From NCBI GenBank assembly GCA_015520145.1, contig WAQR01000083.1:1-10684 (forward strand): DNA of 10,684 nucleotides, in the 5' to 3' direction. Below are positions 1-6,721 of this stretch, one piece after another; the first letter of the stretch is position 1; every line of letters begins with the position of its first letter. The notes beneath the pieces were generated by a model that worked only from the letters and a program-made list of their open reading frames with translations, was not told the DNA's origin and did not search any database. This DNA comes from Candidatus Hydrothermarchaeota archaeon. GTDB lineage: Archaea > Hydrothermarchaeota > Hydrothermarchaeia > Hydrothermarchaeales > WAQR01. Made by a program: the position numbers and the translations under genes.

Positions 1-10
1 AGAGGGACTG

Positions 11-46
11 TCCAATTAAAATGGGGTTTTGAAGGTATTAATTGGA
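11..46. repeat. 9-bp inverted repeat at left edge
   Basis: TCCAATTAA at 11-19 is matched perfectly by its reverse complement TTAATTGGA at 38-46, with an 18-base spacer. It could be the hairpin end of an upstream transcript or the tip of a mobile element lying mostly outside the window. The preceding GGGACTGTCC resembles terminal sequences of some insertion sequences, but no transposase is visible. The role is undecided because the left flank is missing. Confidence 0.4.
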
Positions 47-71
47 TGACCTCAACACAAAAAACTAAAAT

Positions 72-108
72 TAGGAAAAGGTTTAAATATAATCAGAAGA
101 ATAAATAT
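72..108 (+). promoter_or_regulatory. Probable archaeal promoter(s) of the left operon
   Basis: A purine-rich BRE-like stretch (GGAAAAGG, 74-81) precedes TTTAAATA at 82-89, the classic archaeal BRE plus TATA layout. A second TATA-like core, ATAAATAT, lies at 101-108 behind GAAGA. With the usual 25-30 base spacing, starts would fall near 110 or near 131. The latter is just before the leader stem that begins at 137. Inferred from motif and position only. Confidence 0.55.
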
Positions 109-116
109 AATCAGAA
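84..116 (+). repeat. Direct repeat carrying TATA-like elements
   Basis: The 15-mer TAAATATAATCAGAA occurs at 84-98 and again, identically, at 102-116, a period of 18 bases. Each copy carries an AT-rich TATA-like core, so the duplication doubles the likely promoter element ahead of the left operon. Confidence 0.7.
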
Positions 117-136
117 CAATTGATAATATGTAAACA

Positions 137-197
137 ATACCGCTTGCACGCAAAACTGTGTGCCGGGAGGTACCTCGGTCCCACCATGAAGCGGTAT
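137..197 (+). promoter_or_regulatory. Candidate structured leader RNA (three-way junction)
   Basis: ATACCGCTT (137-145) pairs perfectly with AAGCGGTAT (189-197) as a 9-bp closing stem. Inside, GCACGC (146-151) pairs with GTGTGC (158-163) with one G-U and a six-base loop. GGGA (165-168) pairs with TCCC (179-182), or alternatively GAGGTACCTC (167-176) folds on itself. ACCTC (172-176) is also complementary to the SD at 200-204, so a switch between exposed and hidden ribosome site is possible. I could not match it to a known riboswitch class. It may instead be a terminal structure of a mobile element or chance folding. Confidence 0.45.
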
Positions 198-199
198 AT

Positions 200-206
200 G
201 AGGTGA
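200..206 (+). promoter_or_regulatory. Strong Shine-Dalgarno of the 35-codon ORF
   Basis: GAGGTGA matches the archaeal consensus GGAGGTGATC over seven bases and lies four bases before the ATG at 211. It begins three bases after the leader stem ends. It is the main reason to accept the small ORF that follows. Confidence 0.6.
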
Positions 207-210
207 AAAG

Positions 211-318
211 ATGGAATTGAATGAAAGATTTCGTTTGAAAGAAAAAACTTTTTTTGTTGCCGTTTCAAAGGCAGTTTGTGAACTACAGTTTGAGACCATG
301 GACCATGTCATATCTTGA
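211..318 (+). CDS. Small ORF, 35 aa, possible leader peptide or small protein
   Basis: The frame runs from ATG 211 to TGA 316-318 and encodes a 35-residue product beginning MELNERFRLKEK, with a short hydrophobic patch (FFVAV, 14-18) and one cysteine (Cys23). No signal peptide, membrane segment or domain is recognised. Support comes from the near-perfect SD at 200-206 with four-base spacing and from the end of the frame. Its TGA overlaps a TTG (315-317) that is in frame with the NYN gene, and the preferred ATG of that gene is only 17 bases further on, so translational coupling is plausible. It could be a regulatory leader peptide, a real small protein, or a chance ORF. Confidence 0.4.
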   Translation: MELNERFRLKEKTFFVAVSKAVCELQFETMDHVIS

Positions 319-335
319 ATGGGGGGATTTCAGAT

Positions 336-1151
336 ATGACAATAATAGAAAACAATAGCTTAAATCAGAGCAGGTTTCAGAAGGATAACGGTTTCTGGCT
401 CGTCGTAATGGATGTTGAGAACATACTAATATCCCTTAAAAAAGCAGGTCTTAATCTTAGTTTCAAAATCCTTGACGACTGGGTTCTTGAAAGCTTCTCA
501 CCCTGTGAGAAAGTGGCATACCTGGACATCCAGAGAGAAAATGGCTCAAGGAACGCCCTGCATCGGTTGGGTTGGACTTTAAATGATGTCATCACGAAAT
601 ACAAGAATGAAAATAGAAATTCGACCGTCATAGTTCGAAATGCCATCGATTTAGACCTTGCATTGGACACCTTGGAAGCAGCGTACAATAAGAACCTAAA
701 AGGTATCCTCCTTTTTGGCGGCGATGGCGACTACATGCACCTTGTTAAAAAACTAAAAGGAAGGGGGATATCTGTTGTAGTATCCGCTGTTAAAGGTACT
801 TTCTCAGAGGGGCTGAAAAGACTTGCCGATGAGTTCTTTTACCTGGATGACCTGGCCACGCCTAAAAGAAGCGAAAAAAAAGAGACACCGATAAAGCAGC
901 AAGATGAAAATGCGTTGCTAGACGATGCCACAATGAACAGGATCCAGCAAATCATTATTAAAAAGCTTAAAGAAATGGGCGGCTCTATCCCACTTCCTTC
1001 TGTGCTCAGCATAATCTGGAAGAACACAGGTGCAAGGTGCCTTAGAGACCTTGGAATTAAGAAATCAAAGCATCTGAAGCGAGAGTTCCCCTCACTTTTC
1101 AAGGGAATTGAGATACAGGGGAATATATTGAAACTGGAGGAGTCAAAATGA
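336..1151 (+). CDS. NYN-domain (PIN-like) RNase family protein with OST-HTH-like C-terminus
   Basis: The 271-aa product has the acidic pattern of the NYN/LabA (DUF88-like) nuclease fold: DVEN at 26-29 after a hydrophobic strand, DLDLALD at 105-111, and GGDGDY at 128-133, the usual (S/G)GDGD(F/Y) metal site. A charged linker at about 175-195 leads to a C-terminal segment (about 200-267) resembling an OST-HTH/LOTUS RNA-binding domain. Family members cleave or bind RNA; the substrate here is unknown. ATG 336 is preferred because GGGGGGAT lies just upstream. An in-frame TTG at 315 would add seven residues and overlap the small ORF's stop. The stop overlaps the next gene as ATGA. It is the first large gene of the operon, an unusual partner for glycosyltransferases. 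Confidence 0.83.
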   Translation: MTIIENNSLNQSRFQKDNGFWLVVMDVENILISLKKAGLNLSFKILDDWVLESFSPCEKVAYLDIQRENGSRNALHRLGWTLNDVITKYKNENRNSTVIVRNAIDLDLALDTLEAAYNKNLKGILLFGGDGDYMHLVKKLKGRGISVVVSAVKGTFSEGLKRLADEFFYLDDLATPKRSEKKETPIKQQDENALLDDATMNRIQQIIIKKLKEMGGSIPLPSVLSIIWKNTGARCLRDLGIKKSKHLKREFPSLFKGIEIQGNILKLEESK

Positions 1152-2470
1152 AGGTCCTCTTGGTAATCCATGGCTATCCCCCGCGATATAATGCAGGGTC
1201 CGAGAACTACACCCAGAACCTCGCCCACGGATTATATGAAGCAGGAATTGATGTGGCCGTCTTTACCAGAGACGAGAACCCGTTCTTGCCAGAGTATCAA
1301 TTGATACCGGAATCCGACCCCCTGAAGCCAGAGATTCCTGTGATCCTCATCAACCATCCGCGCTCAAATATCAGGTTTAGAAACGAGCACATTGACTTAG
1401 CTTTTAGAGCAGTTCTAGAAGAGTTAAAACCGGACATAGTTCATTTCGGTCACTTGAGTCATCTCTCAACAGGAATGGTTGAACAAGCCAGAGTGAGTGG
1501 AGCAAAAATCGTCTTCACTCTCCACGACTACTGGCTCATGTGCCCGAGGGGACAGTTCCTTGTGTGGGGACTTACCTCTGATGAGCCCTGGCGTCTTTGT
1601 AAGGAGCAGGAAAACTCAAAATGTGCTGAGAGATGCTTCAACCGATATGTAACCGGTAAAGACCCTAATGAATCCATGGGCTACTGGGTCAACTGGGTTA
1701 AGGAAAGGATGGAGGAAACGAGAAATATCTGCAATATCGTTGACCTCTTCATTGCCCCATCCCGCCACCTCATGAAAAGACATATTGAGGATTTCGGCAT
1801 TCCCCAAGAGAAAATCGTGTACCTGGACTATGGGTTCAACCTGGAAAGATTAAAGCACCGGCAAAGAATCCCTGAAGACGACTTTGTATTTGGGTATATT
1901 GGCCGCCACCATCCGTCAAAGGGTATCGACCACTTGATACGGGCTTTCATCAAGCTGAATGGGAACGCCAAACTCAGGATATGGGGTAGACACGACGGCC
2001 ACCTTACCAATTCCCTCAAGCGAATGGTCAATGGACAGCTGTCAGATGCAAAGCGGATCGAATGGTTCAGTGAGTACCACAATCAAGACATCGTAAGAGA
2101 AGTTTTTGACAAATGTGACTGCATTGTTGTCCCATCTATTTGGGATGAGATAGCTCCATTAGTCATCCATGAGGCTCAACAAGTCGGAGTCCCGGTGATA
2201 ACTGCCTCCTTTGGTGGCATGGGAGAATATGTCAAAGACGGTTTGAATGGACTCACATACAAACACAGAGACGTTCATGACCTCAAAATAGTGATGGAAC
2301 GAGCGCTACAAAATCAAGAAAAACTAAAGCGGCTGGGGAAAAGGGGTTACCTCTTCTCAGCCGATGGTAGCGTTCCATCAATCGATTCCCATGTGAGGGA
2401 ATTGGCCGAACTGTATCAAAGTCTTAAACAACCAAGATCAATGGCCAGGGAGGATGTCCTATGCAATTAA
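1148..2470 (+). CDS. GT4-family glycosyltransferase (GT-B fold)
   Basis: The 440-aa product transfers a sugar from a nucleotide donor to an unknown acceptor, probably in the cytoplasm or at the inner membrane face. The N-terminal acceptor domain opens with MKVLLVIHGYPPRYNAGSE, typical of GT4. The C-terminal donor domain has GYIGRHHPSKGIDHLI (249-264) and the EX7E motif from Glu334 to Glu342, followed by GVPVITASFGGMGE (347-360). An insertion after HDYWLMCPRGQ holds Cys132, Cys151, Cys159 and Cys163. Such a cysteine-bearing insert occurs in a GT4 subset and may bind metal (inference). No signal peptide or membrane helix is seen. ATG 1148 overlaps the upstream stop by four bases, with GGAGG at 1136-1140 as ribosome site. 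Its last ten bases overlap the radical SAM gene. Confidence 0.9.
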   Translation: MKVLLVIHGYPPRYNAGSENYTQNLAHGLYEAGIDVAVFTRDENPFLPEYQLIPESDPLKPEIPVILINHPRSNIRFRNEHIDLAFRAVLEELKPDIVHFGHLSHLSTGMVEQARVSGAKIVFTLHDYWLMCPRGQFLVWGLTSDEPWRLCKEQENSKCAERCFNRYVTGKDPNESMGYWVNWVKERMEETRNICNIVDLFIAPSRHLMKRHIEDFGIPQEKIVYLDYGFNLERLKHRQRIPEDDFVFGYIGRHHPSKGIDHLIRAFIKLNGNAKLRIWGRHDGHLTNSLKRMVNGQLSDAKRIEWFSEYHNQDIVREVFDKCDCIVVPSIWDEIAPLVIHEAQQVGVPVITASFGGMGEYVKDGLNGLTYKHRDVHDLKIVMERALQNQEKLKRLGKRGYLFSADGSVPSIDSHVRELAELYQSLKQPRSMAREDVLCN

Positions 2471-3522
2471 ACACACAAGCTAAATACCTCACCAAGCTAA
2501 ATGGACCCTGGAGAATAACCTTCGGTACCAATCCAGACACCTGTAACTATCACTGCATAATGTGCGAGGAACATTCGTATTACAGCCCAAAGAACAGGAA
2601 GCGGATGGAGGGCGATTCAAAGAGGCGACTAATGGATTTCAGCATCATTCAAGAAGTTGTCCAAGAATGCAGCCCTTTCGGGCTTAAAGAGATAATCCCT
2701 TCCACCATGGGCGAGCCTTTATTATACAAGGACTTCCCAGGGATAATCAACCTCTGCCATGAATACGGTGTAAAACTGAATCTCACAACCAACGGTTCTT
2801 TCCCGGGCAGAACTGCGGAGGATTGGGCCGAACTAATAGTACCTGTAACTTCGGATGTAAAAATCAGCTGGAACGGTGCCACAAAAGAGCTACAGGAAAA
2901 AGTGATGGTTGGTTCCAATTATGAACAGCGGCTCGAGGACCTCATGACCTTACTGGAAATCAGAGACAGGCATTACAGGGAGGGTGGAAACTATTGCTCT
3001 GTCACATTGCAGCTAACTTTCATGGAGATTAACATACAGGAGATACCTGAAATGGTTAAACTCGCAATTTCACTCGGTGCAGACAGGGTAAAGGGGCATC
3101 ATCTGTGGGTGCATTTCAACGATATTGCTCAGCTGAGCCTAAGACGGAACAGCGACTCGATAAGACGATGGAATCAAACTGTAGACGAATGCAGGAAGAT
3201 TGCCAAAGAAACCTCTCTTCCAAATGGAAAACATATTAAGCTCGACAACTTCTACAGGCTTGATCCTTATAACAAAAATGAACTCCGGCCTGATGGTATC
3301 TGCCCTTTTCTCGGAAGAGAAGCCTGGGTGAATCACGAAGGAAGATTCGATCCATGCTGTGCCCCAGACGACCTTAGAAAGGGCCTGGGCACCTTTGGTA
3401 ACGTAATTGATTCTGGATTGATGTCTATCTGGGAGAGCGAACAGTACAATCAATTGATTAACCACTATCTGGAAAACGACCTGTGCAAAATGTGCAACAT
3501 GCGCCGGCCAAGGGAGGGTTAA
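2461..3522 (+). CDS. Radical SAM protein with SPASM domain
   Basis: The 353-aa product carries the radical SAM cluster motif CNYHCIMC (Cys28, Cys32, Cys35; CX3CX2C), which holds a 4Fe-4S cluster and cleaves S-adenosylmethionine. TMGEPLLY (82-89) is the GE-type SAM-binding segment. The C-terminal third is SPASM-like, with Cys281, Cys299, Cys300, Cys342 and Cys345 positioned to bind an auxiliary cluster, plus the phrase GTFGNV...IW typical of this domain. SPASM enzymes modify peptides, sugars or other small substrates; the substrate is not evident here. Between two glycosyltransferase genes, a role in sugar or glycan modification is likelier than peptide maturation, but this is inference. ATG 2461 sits seven bases after GGGAGG (2448-2453) and overlaps the preceding gene by ten bases. 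Confidence 0.92.
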   Translation: MQLNTQAKYLTKLNGPWRITFGTNPDTCNYHCIMCEEHSYYSPKNRKRMEGDSKRRLMDFSIIQEVVQECSPFGLKEIIPSTMGEPLLYKDFPGIINLCHEYGVKLNLTTNGSFPGRTAEDWAELIVPVTSDVKISWNGATKELQEKVMVGSNYEQRLEDLMTLLEIRDRHYREGGNYCSVTLQLTFMEINIQEIPEMVKLAISLGADRVKGHHLWVHFNDIAQLSLRRNSDSIRRWNQTVDECRKIAKETSLPNGKHIKLDNFYRLDPYNKNELRPDGICPFLGREAWVNHEGRFDPCCAPDDLRKGLGTFGNVIDSGLMSIWESEQYNQLINHYLENDLCKMCNMRRPREG

Positions 3523-3523
3523 A

Positions 3524-4210
3524 ATGAGAACGACCCCGGTAATCATCAGTGGTTTGTTCAGAGATACACGACAAAGGGGCGATATGACTCCTTATAAGAC
3601 CCTTGCAGAAATTGAATCCTGTTTAAGACTGAATCCAAAATATGGTGAAGAATTGATATTCTTTGCAGCCGATGACTGGTGTGCTAGGAAGTTATCTTCC
3701 TTCGGTCTGCATGTCGAAAAAATTATGGACGATGCCCCACAAATTGCTAGAATTGAAGCCAACACCAGGATGAAGTTCTGGATGTGCAACTGGGCTCTGA
3801 AAGAATTCGGTGAATACCTGTGGGTGGATTGGGATGCAACATGTTTGAAATGGCCGGACAATCAATTCTGGAAAACGGTCCGAAAAAGTGGCAATCCCAA
3901 GTTCACCTATATCCGAAATTACTGGGCAGGGGTCAATTGTGCTGTCCATTACGCTAGTTCCAAATTAGGGGACCTAGGGGAGTATGTAGGCATTCCTCTC
4001 GAAGAGCCAAATGATGAATTGATTTGGATGAAGATCCTATCAGAAAAAGGAAGATTCGATGATGATATCTGGCTAAATGAAATGGTTGTTAACATCTGGT
4101 TTGAAAAAGACCTCGACATGATTACATCAAATACTTACTTTGCCCATGTCCGGAATGTTGAGCTGGCTAAACAATCCTTACACAAATACGGGGAGGTCGC
4201 TACCAAATGA
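3524..4210 (+). CDS. Small GT-A-like glycosyltransferase candidate with DWD motif
   Basis: The 228-aa product begins with a strand-like TPVIISGLFRD. At 97-104 it has EYLWVDWD, in which Asp102-Trp-Asp104 follows a hydrophobic stretch as the metal-binding DXD of GT-A transferases does. Later segments, PNDELIWMKIL (162-172) and IWLNEM (182-187), and a histidine in YFAHVR (205-210), fit the acceptor side and C-terminal metal ligand of such enzymes. It is short for the fold, and I cannot name the family. It is probably soluble, with no membrane helix or signal seen. A strong GGGAGG (3512-3517) precedes the ATG, one base after the upstream stop. The stop overlaps the next gene as ATGA. It could also be a noncatalytic or divergent nucleotide-sugar-binding protein. 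Confidence 0.6.
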   Translation: MRTTPVIISGLFRDTRQRGDMTPYKTLAEIESCLRLNPKYGEELIFFAADDWCARKLSSFGLHVEKIMDDAPQIARIEANTRMKFWMCNWALKEFGEYLWVDWDATCLKWPDNQFWKTVRKSGNPKFTYIRNYWAGVNCAVHYASSKLGDLGEYVGIPLEEPNDELIWMKILSEKGRFDDDIWLNEMVVNIWFEKDLDMITSNTYFAHVRNVELAKQSLHKYGEVATK

Positions 4211-5832
4211 CAAACTGGAAAAACAGCCGCCCCCATCCAAAGGGCACGCATCACTTGGATGAAAGAGGTAAACCGTTATACTCTCGTCATTTCACCTGGG
4301 TACTACCATTCCATGAACCAGGACTTGCCCCTGTCGGTGACGAAACCGGTGCATATCACATAAAACCTGATGGGACCCCCGCCTATGACCAGAGATTCGA
4401 CCGAACCTTTGGTTTCTATCAGGGGAGGGCTGCAGTTATTAAAGAACATAGGTCGTTCCACATTTTAACTGATGGTACTCGGTTATATGAACGTGATTGG
4501 GCCTGGTGTGGAAATTTTCAGAGCGGTAGATGTCCGGTCAGGGATAAACAAGGGAATTATTACTATATCAGACTGGATGGAAGCAAAGTCTCCAATGGTC
4601 CTTGGGCATATGCTGGAGATTACAGGGAGGGTGCGGCGGTCGTCCGTGGAAAGGATGGGCTCTGTCGTCACATCGACCCTGAGGGCGAACTCATCCATAA
4701 TAAAGTATTCTTCGACCTTGACGTATTTCATAAGGGCTTTGCTAGGGCAAGGGATGCGGAAGGATGGTTTCATATCGACAGGAACGGGAATGATATTAGC
4801 CATCGGAGGTATGAATATCTTGAGCCCTTCTACAATGGCCAGGCTTATGCCAGATTGAAAGATGGCTCTGCTGTAGTCATCAATGAGAATGGAGAAAAAA
4901 CGGCAAATATCCCAACCTCAGAGCAGGAGAAATTTCAAAGGCTCCATGATGTTGCTGTATCTTACTGGATTCCTTTCGCAATTAAACTAGGACTCAACGC
5001 AGGACTGGCCGGAGGAAAACCTTCAATTGAAATCGATGGACGTGGAAAAGAAGCCATAGAGAACGCATGGATTTCACTTGGACTACTGGACGAAGATACC
5101 GGTACCCTGACTCCCCGTGGAAAACAACTCAAACATGGTACCGTCATAAGGGATAGATTTGACTATTGGCTTGGGCCACAACTTAAGCCTTGGATTGAAG
5201 CCTTAACTAGTCAAGAAGTAAAAAAAGGACGCGACTTTTTCGAATCGCTGTCATCAAATCAAAATATTGTTTCTTTGACTCAGAGGGTATTGGACTCATA
5301 TGCTAAATTTGATTGGAAAGGCATCATCCATGTTATCAAATTAAAGGGAAGCAAAACAGTTGTTGACCTCGGGGGTGGGAAGGGTTCTCTATTAAAAGAG
5401 ATTATCCAATCCTCGTTTGTTGAAAAGGGTATCCTATTCGAGCGTCCGGAAGTAGCCAAACTAGTTGATAATCAAGAAAAAATTGAAATCGTTGGTGGAG
5501 ACGTTTTTTCAGACACGCTACCTGCAGGTGACCTATACATCCTCAGCCGAGTTCTCCATAATTGGGATGACGAGAAAGCCATTCAAATCCTCCGAAACGT
5601 GTCGAAGTCATCAGGTAGTGAGGCACGTCTTTTAATCATTGACCGTATATCATCAGAGAGGGGAGATCATGGACTTCTTGACCTCAACATGTACCTAACA
5701 ACCGGTGGGAGAGAACGCAGCATTGAGGACTGGAATGGATTGATTAAAAAAGCCGGATGGAGTCTTCTAAAAACTGAGCCTTTCAGGGGCCACTTCATAA
5801 TGGAATTGGAAAAGGTCGATAGCAATGCATGA
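4207..5832 (+). CDS. WG-repeat protein fused to SAM-dependent O-methyltransferase-type domain
   Basis: The 541-aa product has two parts. Residues about 13-220 hold six WG-type repeats of 34-36 residues, starting near 13, 49, 83, 117, 152 and 187, plus a half repeat to about 230. A typical unit reads YHIKPDGTPAYDQRF followed by an aromatic-rich FYQGRAAV. These beta repeats usually bind ligands or proteins. Residues about 245-541 look like an O-methyltransferase of the plant/bacterial type: a winged-helix segment (LGLLDEDTGTLTPRG, 291-305), motif I DLGGGKG (387-393), GDVF (431-434) and HNWDD (451-455), the last near the usual catalytic histidine region. It probably methylates a hydroxyl group on the operon's product (inference). 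It overlaps its upstream neighbour by four bases and its downstream neighbour by eight. Confidence 0.87.
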   Translation: MTNWKNSRPHPKGTHHLDERGKPLYSRHFTWVLPFHEPGLAPVGDETGAYHIKPDGTPAYDQRFDRTFGFYQGRAAVIKEHRSFHILTDGTRLYERDWAWCGNFQSGRCPVRDKQGNYYYIRLDGSKVSNGPWAYAGDYREGAAVVRGKDGLCRHIDPEGELIHNKVFFDLDVFHKGFARARDAEGWFHIDRNGNDISHRRYEYLEPFYNGQAYARLKDGSAVVINENGEKTANIPTSEQEKFQRLHDVAVSYWIPFAIKLGLNAGLAGGKPSIEIDGRGKEAIENAWISLGLLDEDTGTLTPRGKQLKHGTVIRDRFDYWLGPQLKPWIEALTSQEVKKGRDFFESLSSNQNIVSLTQRVLDSYAKFDWKGIIHVIKLKGSKTVVDLGGGKGSLLKEIIQSSFVEKGILFERPEVAKLVDNQEKIEIVGGDVFSDTLPAGDLYILSRVLHNWDDEKAIQILRNVSKSSGSEARLLIIDRISSERGDHGLLDLNMYLTTGGRERSIEDWNGLIKKAGWSLLKTEPFRGHFIMELEKVDSNA

Positions 5833-6406
5833 ATACAAAATCACGCGGTGGGATATCAACGACAAAATACCAAAGGAAGGCATATTGCTAATCCGCCATG
5901 GCCCAAGAGAAGGTGGATCATTACCCTCGAGGACCACATCGCTCTCTGAAGATGGAAGGGTTGCCAGCTTAAATTTTGGAAAACAATGGGATGGACCTGA
6001 ACCAAATTGTATAGTTGTGAGCCCTGTTCCCAGGTGTTGCGAAACAGGCAAACTAATAAAAAAAGGCGCCACCTGGGAAATCAGTATCTATGAATCAAAC
6101 ATGCTGGGAGACCATGGACCATTTGTGGTAGACTTAGAATTACTTGAGAAAACAATAAAGTGCTCAAATCAGAGGGATTTGATGTACTATCTCAGACGCC
6201 ATATAGATGGGTATGATGTTCCTGGCATGCTGCACCGTGACCTCGGAAGCAAGAAACTACTCTCCGATCTTGCTCATTTCAATGGCCGAGAAGGACTTAC
6301 ATTAGCAATCTCTCACGATTCAATAATAGCAGCAATACTTGCATCTGATGGAAATGATGCTGAGCCATGGCCTGAGCCATTATGCGGTGCAGCAATAAGA
6401 TTCTGA
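5825..6406 (+). CDS. Histidine phosphatase superfamily protein
   Basis: The 193-aa product has the catalytic motif RHG (Arg24-His25-Gly26) after a short hydrophobic strand (GILLI), continued as PREGG. It also has VSPVPRCCET with Arg70, as expected for the second active-site arginine, and ISHD with His164 in the place of the second catalytic histidine. These match branch-1-like phosphoglycerate mutase-type phosphatases, which use a phosphohistidine intermediate. LGDHGPF (95-101) lies where the acid residue usually sits. Substrate unknown; dephosphorylation of a sugar phosphate or other intermediate would fit the neighbours. No signal peptide. ATG 5825 overlaps the methyltransferase gene by eight bases without a clear SD, so translation is probably coupled. 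It is the last gene of the operon. Confidence 0.82.
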   Translation: MHEYKITRWDINDKIPKEGILLIRHGPREGGSLPSRTTSLSEDGRVASLNFGKQWDGPEPNCIVVSPVPRCCETGKLIKKGATWEISIYESNMLGDHGPFVVDLELLEKTIKCSNQRDLMYYLRRHIDGYDVPGMLHRDLGSKKLLSDLAHFNGREGLTLAISHDSIIAAILASDGNDAEPWPEPLCGAAIRF

Positions 6407-6430
6407 TAAAATAACGAATAAAATTAAAAT

Positions 6431-6526
6431 CAGAGGGTGGGTTCTCTAAGTATAGGGTTAGTGCCCCATACAAGCTTTGAACTATGTGTTAAAATGGATG
6501 CAGTAACACCAACTTCAGACCCTCGG
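6431..6526 (+). ncRNA. Candidate structured RNA after the left operon
   Basis: Three stems are mutually compatible. GAGGGT (6433-6438) pairs with ACCCTC (6519-6524). GTATAGGG (6450-6457) pairs with CCCCATAC (6464-6471) with one mismatch and a six-base loop. GTGTTA (6486-6491) pairs with TAACAC (6504-6509). AT-rich DNA at 6407-6430 could be a weak promoter, and oligo-T lies downstream. It could be a small RNA, the operon's 3' end, or chance pairing, since the stems are short. Confidence 0.3.
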
Positions 6527-6546
6527 CGACACGAAAAAATGTAAAA

Positions 6547-6555
6547 TTGTTTTTT
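6547..6555 (+). terminator. Possible oligo-T transcription terminator
   Basis: TTGTTTTTT follows an A-rich stretch about 140 bases after the last stop codon of the left operon. Archaeal RNA polymerase commonly terminates at T-rich tracts without a strong hairpin. An eight-base palindrome, CGGTACCG (6557-6564), follows directly. Confidence 0.4.
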
Positions 6556-6661
6556 CCGGTACCGAAGACTAAATTTCTACCAGTAAATACGTGCTGGTAT
6601 CCCTTCCCCCGCACTTTAGCCTTAATTTCGCTTTTTACTTTAAGGAGTATTTAAGTCCAAC

Positions 6662-6681
6662 TCAATTCTCCTTCAATTCTC
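6662..6681 (+). repeat. Short tandem repeat, period 11
   Basis: TCAATTCTC occurs at 6662-6670 and 6673-6681, the first of several unrelated two-copy repeats in this upstream region. Confidence 0.6.
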
Positions 6682-6702
6682 ATTCGGCACGAATACAACA
6701 AC

Positions 6703-6720
6703 TGAATGCAATGAATGCAA
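6703..6720 (+). repeat. Perfect 9-bp tandem duplication
   Basis: TGAATGCAA is repeated head to tail at 6703-6711 and 6712-6720, directly next to the next duplication. Confidence 0.75.
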
Positions 6721-6721
6721 T

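Noticed and set aside
1..123. Open + strand frame of 40 codons entering from the left edge
   Set aside because: It could be the tail of an upstream gene, but the translation is low in complexity, covers the inverted repeat and TATA-like repeat, and shows no domain.
137..197. tRNA or tRNA-like gene
   Set aside because: The stems form a three-way junction without a T-loop GGTTCGA-type motif, D-loop or anticodon arm of the right size.
211..318. Small ORF as precursor peptide for the radical SAM enzyme
   Set aside because: It lies about 2.1 kb away from that gene, has a single cysteine and no leader/core pattern, and no recognition domain is visible nearby.
315..335. TTG start at 315 for the NYN gene
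   Set aside because: It overlaps the small ORF's stop and could be used by coupling, but ATG 336 has a G-rich ribosome site upstream and gives a more usual start.
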